Shown here piece after piece: positions 24,901 to 37,100 of a stretch of 64,000 nucleotides of DNA; within the stretch, counting starts at the first letter, position 1; every line of letters begins with the position of its first letter. The notes beneath the pieces are model-generated. The model saw only the letters and a program-made list of their open reading frames with translations, did no database searches and was not told the DNA's origin. The DNA comes from Chondrosia reniformis (Eukaryota > Porifera > Demospongiae > Chondrillida > Chondrillidae). The stretch covers positions 7,574,401 to 7,638,400 of the forward strand of contig OX359194.1 of assembly GCA_947172415.1 (NCBI GenBank). The letters run 5' to 3'. Both the position numbers and the translations under genes were made by a program.

Positions 24901-27900
24901 TCTGAAAGAACAGTGTCAAATCTCTCCTTGCTGGTGACAGACTTGGAACTGGCAACAGAATATTACTTTTCAGTATATGCCAGCTCAGAATTAGGAAATG
25001 GTTCAATTAACAATTTTACTGTGGTCACTACATTTAATGGTATGCGATTGGACTGTAACAATAGTATGTACATGCAAGTAAAGTGTATTATTTCATTTGT
25101 ATGCAGTTCCTGGTCCCGTAATCAATTTAGATGCAATAGCTGGTCTGGAATTTATTAGGTTAACATGGATGGAACCAGAAAACATTGTTTACCACATATT
25201 TATTGGTTATAATATCTACCTCATACAATTCAACGAAACAGTTCAAACACCAAAAGAAATGACATCATATTCCTTTCCCTCTGAGAAATTTGCTGAAGAT
25301 CAAACATATACAGCTGAGGTATTTGCTATATCAGAAGTTGGACTAGGTCCTTCTGAAGTGGTCTCCTTCAAAACAATAGGTAAGAAACCCCTAATAATGC
25401 CACATTCTTAATCGGGTTCAACCAAATATATACGTAGATTAACATATGAAAAATCTAATACACCATTTTCCTACATGCTGTGCCTATTCTGTAAAAAGCC
25501 TATATAAGGAAACTAAACCTGGAGAGAGCTTTGGATGAAGATACAGGAGTCTTTTCTTTCTTCTTTTCCTCTCTTTCATCTTCTCCACTGGGCCAGACAG
25601 TTGTTTCTGGGAATTCCACCCTTCATCAGTGATCCTGAGAGTCTTTGTCTTTTTCCTTTTCTTGATCTTCTGTGAATCCTATGTACATCATGAATTAAAT
25701 GTTTCCTAATAACTGAAGGCATAAGATAATAGCAGTGACTCTGTTATGTTTCACTTTTGCAGCTGGTATCTCATTAAGTATACTGGCACTTTCACCATAC
25801 TCCCTTCGAGTGGCGTGGGATGACTTTGGAGTATCAGCCACCAAGCTGGTTTTATCAATTGAAGAAAAAGAAGTTACTACTGATCATGTGAAGCGATCGG
25901 GACACATTAAATCATTTGACCTACTGCCTTCGAACAGTTCCTTCATAATTTCTGATATAAAGAGCAATACCCCATACATAGTTACTTTGCAGGCATTAGA
26001 TTCCAATGACAGTGTAGTGGCTTATGGATCCAGCCAAGTTAGGACACCATTTGGAGGTAGGTATGATGTATATCCCTGTTTAGAATTTTAACTTACCTTT
26101 TACTGTGTTTGAAATAGTTAGAATAATGGAGCTTATGCTTTCCAAATGAGGGCATAAAGGCTAGACTAAGATAATTCATCACCTAGTTTCTGTTACTGTA
26201 TGTTAAATACTTATTACAGACTGTCCTGCCACACTCTTTGTTCCAAGATTGTCAAGTTTTTCAAGTCCTTCTGAGCACACCCTGGACTGCTCAGAGATCC
26301 ATCCTAACCTCAGACTAGGAGGAGAGATCACATGGAGATGTATCAATGGGACACTGGTTGTGGACGCATCTCAGTGCTTTCTCAGATATAGAGCTAACCG
26401 AATCATTATCACTGAATGGGAGTACCACCAGAATGTTGAATATGTAGAGAATAATAAGATGGCAATCATTGATGAAGTACTTGGCTCAGTTTACAAAAAA
26501 AAACATCACAAAATATTTTAAAGCATCCACTTCTTCTTTGCTTTCTAAATGTAGGAGTCAGCTAATTTGGAAACCAACTATGGAGACCTAGGTATTACAG
26601 TCTATTCTCTTAATGTTAGAGAGGCTGATGAGCAAACACAATCGGTGCTCACATGGGTGTTTGAAGTACCTCCACATGTCAGCTTAAATAACTTGACAAT
26701 GACATTCCTAGCGGGTGTTAAAACATATTATTTAATACAGTCTACTGGTAAGTGTCTTACCAGTGAAAAATAAATTATGTTTAGATGTTCATCTCTACAA
26801 TTGTATACAAACAATTTACAGATTACTGTGAATGTAAACAGGAAAATGACTTCACACTGAACTCAGCGGTTGATCTCTGTAGAATTCCGGATAGTCTGGA
26901 AGCACCATGTACCTGTATGGAAGATATCTGCAATGTAAGTGCTGTAGATCATTAAATTCACCAGAATACGTATATGAAGTACTAAATGCAACTTGTCTCC
27001 ATGGTTACTGCAGTGCAATCAGCCATTTGTAGAAATAGGCAATGAAGACATATGTGGTATAGACTTGGATGTTGACAGAATTCCTGATGTTGAGGTGATT
27101 AAGTAAATATTTTTTATATTTTTATCAAAATTGTTACATTTCTTATTGAAATAAAATGTAATCATATGAAGATGGAATTTAGAGTAATGGTCTTCTTTTC
27201 AAGGACCCTTGCATAGGATGCTGCAATTCTGAGCAATCACACTTGCTAACATGGCCTGAAACTTTGACAGGGAGCACAGCTCTTCTGTCATGTTCTCTGC
27301 TCTCACAAGCCTTTAACGAGAAGGCTTACATAACAAGACATTGCCTCTCAAATGGAACATGGTCCAATGAAGACAGTACTGATTGTACCTTTAAGCCAGA
27401 CACAGAGCCTTCAACATCTGTACTGCTAGGAGTAGTTACTAGTACATCAGATAGTCCTCTTACTGTAGAGGATTTCACAAGTGTGAGTTGTGAACTAGGT
27501 AATTCTTGCTATATTCAACTTCAAGCTCATACTTGAGTATTTAACATTCATTTTAGTTTGGTTTGTCAGCTGATATTCTGAAGTTCAGTGAACAAGAAAA
27601 CAGAGAGCTGTCTACTAATTATTCTTTTTCAATAACAGTCAACTTTCCTGTGGATAGGGAATACTTGAATGAACTGGGTGCTAATTTGAGCAGTCAAGGT
27701 GTACGTCTTCTATCTAACTCCATTTATGGATACATTGCAAATAGTAAGCTTATTAAATCGGCAAAAATATTGGTATATATTTATGTCTTTAACTAAATGA
27801 ATTTAATGTCATCAACATCTAACTCTACCCCACCCACTCATATCTTCAGGAGTCCTACTAGCTAATAAACTAAATTTAATATTGATAGTATATTCCTCTA

Positions 27901-30900
27901 AAACAATTCCTCACAATATGTTCATAAACATTGTATCCTTTGTAAACAGGCACATGTGCTTGTCCTTTGAGCTTTAATCTAATGTCATTGGGTAATGGTC
28001 GCTGCATTGGACCTCCAGGACCTACTTGTTTGTGTTCATCGGATACCTGTGAAGTGAGTAATGGCTTATCGTTATCTCAGAGGCATTGAAGTCTCTCTCT
28101 GTTCATTTATTACTAGTGTCAATCTCCGTATGCCAGAGTAGATGGTCTTGGAGATCTCTACTGTGAAGTGGATTCTGATGGAGATGGAGTGGCAGATTCT
28201 CAGGTACTGTATACATACTCATCAATCAGTATTGCTCATGTTATATATGATGCTTATTGTATTAGGATGTATGCCCAAATCATTACGGAAGAACGCCGCC
28301 ATGTTCAGGTAAGATTTTGCTATATTTCAAAAGAGAATTCTTCACAGTCCTCTGTCCTCCTCTCTTTCATTATATACGTATAATGAAAGTTACAATATAA
28401 ATGTATAGCTAATAATGGTTCTATAATTTATGTATGTGTCACATATTATGTATACTATATATAGTAACAGACTCCAAGGTTGATTGTCCATCAGAAACAG
28501 ATCAGTATGGTCTGGCATGGCCAGGAGCCAGGTCTGGTGAAACAGTTGGACAGGCTTGTTCAGAAAATGGTAACTTATGTGGTAAGTCTTTTAGTTTTGT
28601 GGCATCTCCTTAGTCCCCGCCTCCTGACCTCAACTTCCATACATTCAAATACAGGGATTGTTACAAGGGAATGTAGTGATCATGGAGAGTGGGGTAGCCC
28701 AAGTATATTAGGCTGTGAAGACGTCACTCTTAGGGTTGTCATAGAAACAGTAAGTAGTAGAGATTAACCTGTGTTTATCCCTCTTTCTGATTTAGAATAG
28801 TGTTTAATTGTCATTATTGTGTTTTAGTGCTCTTTTGAAGTTTTTTTTTATCTTTTGTGTTTCTCTGTGTTAGATTGATGCTCTTGTAGCATCATTGGAG
28901 CACTCCAGTATTGTTTCAGATGTAACAGTATCGGCTATTAATACTGCTATAGATGTTCTTTTAAATGCTACATCTGCCAATTCAACAGTCCTACCAACAT
29001 CCTTGAATGTTACAAACAGTTTTCTTGCTATAATGGCTCTGTACGTAGGTTCTTTATAATCGGAACCAAGTGGTCTTGTTTACTTTGATTTGTTTATTTG
29101 TACACATTAGGTATGCAGAGCAAACAGACTTGTTTACTTTGATTTGTTTATTTGTACACATTAGGTATGCAGAGCAAACAGACTTGTTTACTCATAATCA
29201 GTACAACCCAATGGTAAGACATGCATTACACAACTAGGCTGAGGTCTAGTGGATCTAAACCAACATTTCCCTTACTAGTGGTTAATATGTATGTACGTGT
29301 CTAAGGAATCGTATAAATAGAATAGACTAGTTATTATACAGAATAAGGATTCCTAAGAAAATCTATTTTGCTAGAATAGGACTTAACACAAGCCTATAGC
29401 GCTGGATGAAGATACAGTTAGACTTTTCCACCTTTCTCCACTGGGCCAATTATTAGCATTGAAACAATTATTATACTGTTAAATTAGGACTTGTTTCAAA
29501 TTACTGACAACATGTTGGATATGAAAGATTATCCTGGATGGGGTGTGCTAGACATGGTGAGTGTGGCTCAAGGAACTTAAATATGTCAGATAATCAGATA
29601 ATAATGTAACTTTTGATGCAATTTCCTCAGGATGCTTGGAGTGGGGGCTCTCCCTTGCTATTAATGAGTGTTGAAACTATTGCCAAGGCCTTGAGTGTAA
29701 ATACAGCATCAAACAGAAATGCAATGACACTGCCTGATGGAGCTGAAGGTGTTGTATTCCAAGGGGACTTTATAAGTAAGCTGCTCTTAAAAGTGTCTAT
29801 TTTGCAAGGAACAAATTTAGTTTTCCTTTTTCTCCAAGCTGTTCAAGCTTCCCTTAGGACTTCCTTGACTGGTTGTCCAAATTCTGATGGAAAGGACTAC
29901 ACAGATATTCTCTATCCTGCTGAAGCTGATCTCCCATTTATTCCTCAATCTTTTGGTGACTCTGAAAGCCTTCCCCAGATTACTATCCCTGGTGCCCTTC
30001 TTCAGGAAAGGGTAACTGGTAAGTTTATTCTCCCATGTCCAATAAATCTGTATGTACCTCAGTGTGTCTCATATATTTGTCTTCTTTTATAGATAATTGT
30101 CAAACAGTTCCTGTTTTTAATTTGATATTCAGAAATTTTTCCCAACTTTTACCAAGGGAGTACAATGATGGAAGGTATGTATGTACGTATATGTATCCTA
30201 TCATTAGAATTAGCCCTGCCATGTACGTACACATGAGCTATATTTACTATTGCACTTTGATTTTGATTGATTTTTAATTAGGAGTTTTGGTAACTATGAG
30301 ACAGAATCTTACGTGATCTCTAGTCAAGTTGCTGATGTTGGACAGAAATCAAATTCCCTCAAGAACGAACCAGTTCTCATTGAATTTCCTCTCACTTCAT
30401 CTGTAAGTCATTACCTAATGTTGTGTAGGTCCACCTATGGTTCTCTATGCAGTGCAAGTGGTATCTTAACTTATCTTGCAGAGAGTCCCCACTTCAGCCA
30501 GATGTGTGTTTTGGAATTTCACCACAACTAACCCAAATAGTCATAAAGTGTAAGTGACGCTAAACAATATACGTATATTATAATTAGTAACATGCATATG
30601 TTGTGTATATCTAGCACTGTGAGTGTTCTCTCCCTATGAAATACACGTATGATCTGCTTCATATTGCTATAAACTAGTGGTTCAACACAGTTAGGGGGAT
30701 GGTCTGATGGGGGTGTGGTCACCGAAATGGGAGATAAGATCATATGCAAAAGTCAGCACTTAACAAGCTTTGCAGTTCTGGTGGACTATACTGGTGTTGA
30801 AGTATGTAAGCTTACAAGTTGCATGTAGGAATATGAATTAATCTAGATCTAATCTTGCCTGTCATTTAATATCTATATCATACAGCTTTGTGGCATTGAG

Positions 30901-33261
30901 TCAACCGTGTTCTCCATTTTGACCTATATCGGATGTGGTATATCAATTGTATGCCTAGTCATTACAATAATATTCTTCTTTTCCTTGAAGTAAGTTACTC
31001 AATATTTTGATGTACACATGCAATATAACAATATAAATTTCAATATCCCCTTTCTAGACGAGACATTTATAAGAATGTGGTTCACTTTGTGCATGTTAAC
31101 TTTTCAATTGCTCTTTTGATTGCCCTGATAATCTTTGTGGGTGGAGTTAGTCATGCTGGGACAATTAAGGTATGGTAGATAGTATATTGATGATTGTGTT
31201 ATATTATGTACATTTAAACTGTGGGTGGGTAGGTTCTAACTTACATATATTTGCTTGCCTATTTCCATATCCATTTCAAATCTGACTCACTAGACCTCAC
31301 TTTAAATTCACTGCTTCCCCCCTCTACCTTCACAATTACATTCTCTTCCACGTAGGAGGCTTGCACTGTTGTGTCAGTGCTTCTTCACTACTTCTTCCTC
31401 TCTTCCTTCACCTGGATGCTGTGTGAGGGAATCATGCTCTACATGTTATTGGTCAAAGTGTTCGGTGCGCAAAAGAGGAAGTGGTTATATCTGTACTCTC
31501 TCATAGGATGGGGTGAGCTATGAAGCATATATTGAGCAGAGATACATAAGACATTTACAGCACATACTTCAATATACCATATTCTCAGGCCTGCCTGTCC
31601 CCATTGTGGTGGTGTCAATTGCAGTTCGTCATAACCAGTACTACTCAGTAGCTAAAGACTGTGATGGGAATGACATTAACTTGTAAGAGCTATATATGTG
31701 TATATCTACATAGACATTGCTAACAGTGTATGGTTAACTGTTAACTTACATTATCAAGGTGTTGGCTGCCATCTGAAAATGGTTTGATTTGGGCTTTCCT
31801 TGCTCCGGTTATTATAATCATACTGGTATGTGTATAAAGTATTCAAAGTTCATACTTACTTCCTGAAACACATGTTCATTTTAAATTTGTAGGTCAATAT
31901 CATCTTTGCTGTTTTGGCCATGAGGCGTTTAGTCAAATTTAAGAAAGGGAGATATGCCAGTAAAAACACAACCAAAAGCACTGAGAAGCTCTTCTGGTTA
32001 GCTGAATGCCATCTTTAAGTAGCTAACAACAGCAATTCAAATTATTAATTTTTTGGCAGATTTGAGAAATACTGGATTATCTTAGTATATAGAGAATGCC
32101 AACAATTATATTTAATATAATTATATACTTAGCAGTATATACGTATGTTTCATAGATATTGCTATAGTTATTATCATGATCTAGTTACATATACTTATGA
32201 ATGTACACAATGCTAGTGTATTACAGTATATAGTATATATGTACTTCAGGTATGCCTTGAAAAGCTTTGCTATAATCCTACCATTGCTGGGCCTCACCTG
32301 GCTGTTTGGTATTCTGGCTGCTAACCCATGGAATAGAGGCCTGTCAATAGCATTCTCTTGTTTGTTCATCATCTTTAACTCTTTGCAGGTCAGCTCTAAA
32401 CATTAACAGTTACCCAATAGTGAACATCTTCTCACTTGCACTCTCTCCCCCTCTTCCTCCCTCTCCATTAATCTCTCTTTTTCTTTGGCTATGATAGGGC
32501 TTCTTTATATTTCTGTTCCACGTTGTCAGACATGATAAGGTGTATGACAAGCTAAAGAAGTGTTGTGCAAGCAACTTTCCATCACACAAAACAGAACAAA
32601 CACAGGTAACAGCCTTGGGTTATTAATTAATTATTAAAATCTACTGCACACAAATTATTATACTATATAATATGTAGCATTGTAATTAAGATGTTCCATG
32701 TCCCATATATGGGGTTTCTTGTTAATATTTTAGACTGGAACAAGTGGTAAACAAACAATGGGAAGTGGAACTGCTGAAGCCCTTGTGATATCAGTGGAGG
32801 GAATGACAAGTACCCTTGGAGAGAATGTGATTCCAATGAAAGAGTTTGTTAAAGATAGCAGTAATCTGCAAAAGGAGTGGAGTGTTATTGTTAATAAACA
32901 TTTTAATGAAGAGAAGAATGAGAAGGATTCAGAAGAAGCTGACACTCAGGGGGAGGATCAGCTGGAGACCAAGGAACAGGAAGTGGATAAGGATGAGAAG
33001 GTGAAGAGCAACACTGATCCAGTTATTATGGAAACCCCTGAAATTATGGATGAAGAAAGTAAGCCAGTTTCGAAGGAAAAAGAAGCTAATCCAGAAATTA
33101 CAACAGACCCAGAAAAAGAAACTGAAACCTCCAGAGACCCAGAAGCAAATTCAAAGATTACAACATGCCCAGAAAAAGAAATCAGAACTTCTAAAGAGCT
33201 AGAAAAAGATGTGGTTATCAAGAATGAAAGCGATGAGACCGATTTAGCTATTGACCTTTAA
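18937..33261 (+). CDS. Adhesion GPCR A: FN3 array, HRM, GAIN/GPS, 7TM (41 exons)
   Basis: Model of 2360 aa. Exons 1-12: 18937-18994, 20592-20846, 21244-21519, 21597-21845, 21936-22214, 22999-23298, 23417-23698, 23864-24145, 24305-24586, 24755-25039, 25107-25379, 25763-26056 (signal peptide, then 11 FN3 domains, one per exon). Exons 13-23: 26220-26476, 26555-26747, 26822-26934, 27014-27094, 27204-27482, 27557-27743, 27950-28053, 28117-28203, 28266-28308, 28471-28581, 28655-28749. Exons 24-32: 28874-29040, 29165-29213, 29488-29556, 29631-29775, 29839-30018, 30093-30174, 30282-30402, 30482-30549, 30678-30801 (GAIN/GPS). Exons 33-41: 30886-30989, 31058-31169, 31356-31512, 31589-31682, 31759-31825, 31893-31996, 32250-32388, 32498-32605, 32734-33261 (7TM and tail). 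Plasma-membrane receptor expected to self-cleave at H-L/T; ligand unknown. All junctions are GT-AG and the total frame closes. The weakest choice is the exon 28 acceptor. Confidence 0.9.
18995..20591. other. Adhesion GPCR A intron 1, with repeats and a giant palindrome
   Basis: Contains a short direct-repeat block around 19160-19260, a (TTC)n run at about 19487-19515, several AAGTAGGAAT motifs (near 19283, 19848) and the long palindrome at 19806-20189. No extra exon is needed by the frame. Confidence 0.7.
19806..20189. repeat. Near-perfect palindrome, arms about 184 bp, 16-bp loop
   Basis: The left arm 19806-19989 and right arm 20006-20189 are reverse complements throughout, apart from one base in an A-run and the outermost bases. 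The loop is ATTCCTACTTAAGGTT. Arm ends read TACAAGTAAATAAAAAA outward and TTTGGGCGCACT at the loop. Each arm also contains AAGTAGGAATGG, whose complement is in the loop and which also occurs near 19283. No protein is encoded. Either a recent foldback/MITE insertion or an inverted duplication. Confidence 0.93.
20592..26056 (+). other. FN3 array of adhesion GPCR A (11 phase 1-1 exons)
   Basis: Eleven consecutive exons of 249-300 bp each encode one FN3-like beta-sandwich. Typical marks are a leading V-P-G-x-V, a W in strand B (for example L-S-W-V-E-P), Y-x-V-x-Y in strand C and Y-x-F-x-V-x-A in strand F. Every exon starts and ends in phase 1. Exons 7-10 (23417-25039) are almost identical to one another, and the introns between them are also nearly the same length and sequence. 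Exons 2-3 are the most divergent. FN3 arrays usually serve as extensible adhesive stalks. Confidence 0.9.
25505..25690 (-). repeat. Dispersed short element, family 1 copy (near full length)
   Basis: Lies in the intron between FN3 exons 11 and 12. Contains GGAAACTAAACCTGGAGAG, GGATGAAGATACAGGAGTC, CCACTGGGCCAGACAGTTG, GGAATTCCACCCTTCATCAG and TTGATCTTCTGTGAATCC. The matching intron of GPCR B lacks it, so it was inserted after the tandem duplication, or lost from B. Confidence 0.8.
26220..28749 (+). other. Cysteine-rich, TSP3-like and twin HRM region of GPCR A
   Basis: Exons 13-14 encode a globular segment of unknown family opening D-C-P-A-T. Exons 15-16 and 19-21 encode Cys-rich pieces with acidic loops: D-L-D-V-D-R-I-P-D and [15 protein letters not shown]. 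These look like thrombospondin type 3 calcium repeats. Exon 17 holds an HRM-like domain (L-T-W-P-E-T ... C-L-S-N-G-T-W). Exons 22-23 hold a second (C-P-S-E-T-D ... W-P-G-A ... R-E-C-S-D-H-G-E-W). Exon 18 (27557-27743) is a conserved stretch I cannot assign. Confidence 0.75.
29075..29182 (+). repeat. 54-bp tandem duplication spanning a splice acceptor
   Basis: Two head-to-tail 54-bp units start at 29075 and 29129. Each contains the intron end CATTAG and the first coding bases GTATGCAGAGCAAACAGA, so exon 25 has two possible acceptors (29110 and 29164). Use of the upstream one adds 18 codons and stays open and in frame. GPCR B has a single unit. Confidence 0.85.
29395..29452 (-). repeat. Dispersed short element, family 1 fragment
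   Basis: Intronic remnant: GCCTATAGCGCTGGATGAAGATACAG and TTTCTCCACTGGGCCA. Confidence 0.55.
30886..33261 (+). other. 7TM region and acidic tail of GPCR A
   Basis: Seven hydrophobic segments are spread over exons 33-40. Family signatures: [12 protein letters not shown] in TM3, L-T-W-L-F-G-I-L-A in TM6, F-N-S-L-Q-G-F-F-I-F in TM7. Exon 41 encodes a Glu/Lys-rich cytoplasmic tail (about 175 aa) with repeats of the form I-T-T-D-P-E-K-E. No C-terminal PDZ ligand is obvious (ends A-I-D-L). Confidence 0.88.
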
Positions 33262-33581
33262 ACCTTTATTTGGGACATATCAGACATACTTTAGGATATG
33301 TACCTTTGCATGCATATATGGTTGTAGTCTTTTTAGGGGACAATTAATGTTTGTGTGCATTACTTTTGATTTTCCTTACTGCAAACTAGTTATATTATTT
33401 TCATTCCCTCATATTACAAATTTTGGTTCAATATACATATAGGTTTTTAGCTGATGAAGGTCCACGGACAATCGTGAATTGACTACTAATTAATATGATA
33501 ATAGTATTCACGAGGCCAAATGAGTCACACCCAAAAATATTTGGGGGCGGGAGTTTGCCTGAAGCCAGACCGATATCAAGG

Positions 33582-34101
33582 ATGCCTTTAGCGTCTCTAG
33601 TGCTCCTTGTTCTTCCTGCTGTCTTCCTTCCTGGATCAGGTAAGCCCACTTGCGTCTAATCAAAGAACACTACAAGCTCGAGAGGGTGCTGTCTGTGCAG
33701 TGGTTGGAATTGTCCAATTAAGAATCAGAAATCATATATACTCTTTAATATTAGCGGTCGTGTTCATTTTAGCCCTAGACACCTAGGCTCTCTATGCTAT
33801 ACTACGTACGTATCCATAGAATCTGTATAATTACGCTCTACATATTTTACAAAATAAAGGAGTATTTTTCAGGGACATTATCACAAATGTAGTTAGGAAT
33901 GCTGTTTTTGTTCATTCGAAAACATACCATTAAACAAGGCTTTGATAATCTGACTATCTACACAAGATAATGTTTCGATGTACAAATCGTTTCGTATTCC
34001 TACAGTATATTAACCTGTCCCGTTTATCATTCGCTTACCTACCATGGTGTATATATATACAAATTTAAAGGTGTCTAATAAATATGTATGATGATAGTTT
34101 G

Positions 34102-34133
<32 letters not shown>

Positions 34134-37100
34134 CTGCATGCATATAACTGTACATTACGAACACTTGTAGAGCATATAGCTACATTTCAACACCAAACTT
34201 TTGAGGTTCATGTTACTGTTACACCTAAGACTTAATATGTAGGTCAGGTCACCAATGTCCAGGTGATACCTTATGGAACTGGATTCAATGCTACATGGGA
34301 TGGAACTGAGGCAGAGTCATATGAAGTTCTCTATTCAACTATAAATGATAAAAATGATACCTCTTCAATGATGTCCGAAACAAATTCTATTTTTGTTGAA
34401 GGACTGTTACCTGGGACACTCTATTATGTGTGGGTGGTGGAAACAGTGAATTATACCTGCAGCGATGTAGCATCAGTCACAACTTATTCTGGTAAGTTCT
34501 CTTGTTAATGTTGAGGTTGCATATTGACCATGGTTTTTAAGGTGTAAGTTTAAATCTTTGGTTCAAAGTGATGTTTAAAATGCTGCTGAATCATATTAAT
34601 TAATTCAGTGTAACAGTTGTGAAAGTAATATACATATGACATGTTTGTACGTACACACGTGTGTAACACACATCATATATAAACAAGCTATTGGTACTTA
34701 TCTATGTATAAGGATTGTTGTTTAGGTTTTGATCTTTAGACTGTAATTTTATATATAAAATGTTCATGTGCATAGTATCCATGTAACTATGTAATAAAAA
34801 CAGGCCTAGGACATTAGGGATTGTTTTAATTTTCTACAGTAACTATATATTCCATTTGTATGTAACAGTTCCAGCAAAAGTTGAAGAACCTCGGGGAGTG
34901 ATTATTCTGTATCAGAGTGATCTAGGCTTAGAGATAACCTGGACTATTCCTTCTAGCAGTCAGCCCATAACAGACTTCATAATTGAAGTTAATGGCTTGA
35001 GTCAAGAAAGTCTATCTTCTAATATCACAATACCAGTGAATAGAAGCACAGTGTATGCCATTAGGGTCAGGGCTGTTTCAGACATAGGTGAAGGAAATTT
35101 TAGTGATGTACTAACAGTAACAGTTGGTGATGGTGAGTGTACACAGCACATACGTACTGTACACACTATCTAGTGTCCATAATATATAAATTGTGAAGTT
35201 ATAAATTAATTCTTTATACATGCAGCTCCGGCAGTGCCTATGGTGAACGTTTTTGAATTGACCACTATTGATGGAGTCATTTACTTGAATGCTAGCTGGG
35301 AAGCTGTAGAAGGAGCAGATTTCTATAGGATACGTCTGTCTAGTGAGACATTTAATACTACTGAGACCTCCTTACTCACTGAAACCATGCAAGAGGGCCT
35401 TGCATCATTGAGTGCAGTTTCCAACCTTTATGGTGAAGGAGATGGCGCTCAGTTTAACTTGACTGCACCTGAATGTAAGTTACTTGAACACAAGTGTTTT
35501 ACAGTTTATAATCTTGTAATATCTTGCTAGTACCTTTGTACATTATGATACATGTAGTGGGAATCTCAAGGGTGACTGGACTAAATTTGACCATTTTACT
35601 TGGGGACACTCAAGTGATTGAAGCCACTTGGAATCCATTAACTGAAAATATATCTGCCTATGCTATTTTTGTAAATTCTACTTCTGGTGAAGAGTTAACA
35701 ATGGAAGTGCCGCCTTCCCAAACCAGTTTTAATCTGACAAGTGTGGAAGCTGGGTTTGAATACAGATTTGAAGTTGCTGGGAGACGTGAGGATGATTTGG
35801 GTCCGAATGGCACTGCATCTATTCAGTCCTATGATGGTAGGTGTGTACATATATAGAAAGATGGGGTGAAGTTGTCACATGACCTCTATACATGAAACTA
35901 GACTATTACTAGACACTTCCAAATGGAAAGAGACAAATGCACATAAAGATACAATCTCAGTACCAAATGTATTATATTTCAATTATTAAGGCACTTTAAT
36001 GCATATTTATAATACAAAATGGCATGTTTAGGTGTGTATATTAATTTATATTAAAGTTAAGAAACTACTACTGTACGTATGTGCATATAATTTGGACTCT
36101 GCAATCTTAGAGTCCAAAAATAGATATTCCGCTGTCCTTGAAGCTTTAATGTGTACATTAATTATTTTTATGATTTACCTCATGCATTAAATGTTTTGGC
36201 TTCAATGTACATATATTTTAGTTCCTGAGCAAGTTACAGATCTTACTGTAATACCTGGTATTGAGGAGGGAGAACCTGTGATTCTAATTAGGTGGACAGC
36301 TCCACGCAGCGATGCTGGAATTATGAACTACATAATACTGTATGGAGTGTCATCTTCTGAACTGATGCAAAATGTCTCCATTCCTGCTAATCTGGAAGAA
36401 CCAATGTTTTTTAATATAACTGGTGAACTGGGGACAGATTATAGTGTCCAATTAGCAGCTGTATCAGTCCTTGGAACAGGACCATTTAGTAATGTAACGC
36501 AGATCACCACATTTGATGGTGAGTATAGTGTATGCCGATGTGATGATTTGCACTTGAGAGCTGGTTAATCACACACACTTTAGTGTTTGAACTGTTTTTT
36601 TTTTTTTAAGAAATGCTTGTACATATACGTAGTTCCTGGAGCTGTAATAAACTTGGTTGGAATGCCAGCTACTTCTGATGGAAGACCTGCAGTTACACTC
36701 AGTTGGGTTAAACCTGACAGTGATGCACCAATATTACAGTACACAGTGAGATATGGAGTGGGGAACTCAGAACCTCTTTCTGAAAGAACAGTGTCAAATC
36801 TCTCCTTGCTGGTGACAGACTTGGAACTGGCAACAGAATATTATTTTTCAGTATATGCCAGCTCAGAATTAGGGGATGGTTTAATTAGCAATACTACAAC
36901 TACTACATTTAATGGTATGTGAATCAGTAATGTATTTTTGTATATACACATTCATATACAGTTTTGGACAATTATTCACCTTTGTTGTTACTATACCATA
37001 CACTGTTCATTATTTTGAAGTGTTTTTCGACAAATGCTTGCATTGTAATGTATATACTGTAGTTCCTGGAGTTGTAAGTAACTTGGTTGGAATGCCAGCT

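Larger units (their letters stand above)
28874..30801 (+). other. GAIN domain and GPS motif of GPCR A
   Basis: Exons 24-32. The helical start ([10 protein letters not shown]) fits GAIN subdomain A, and the beta-rich remainder ends in the GPS. GPS marks: C-V-F-W-N (exon 31), G-G-W-S-D and [12 protein letters not shown] (exon 32); the expected cut is between L and T. The usual second and fourth GPS cysteines are absent. TM1 follows after about 20 residues. Confidence 0.88.

Noticed and set aside
24604..25158. 184-codon frame beginning in an intron of GPCR A
   Set aside because: The start is intronic read-through; only the FN3 exon at 24755-25039 inside it is coding.
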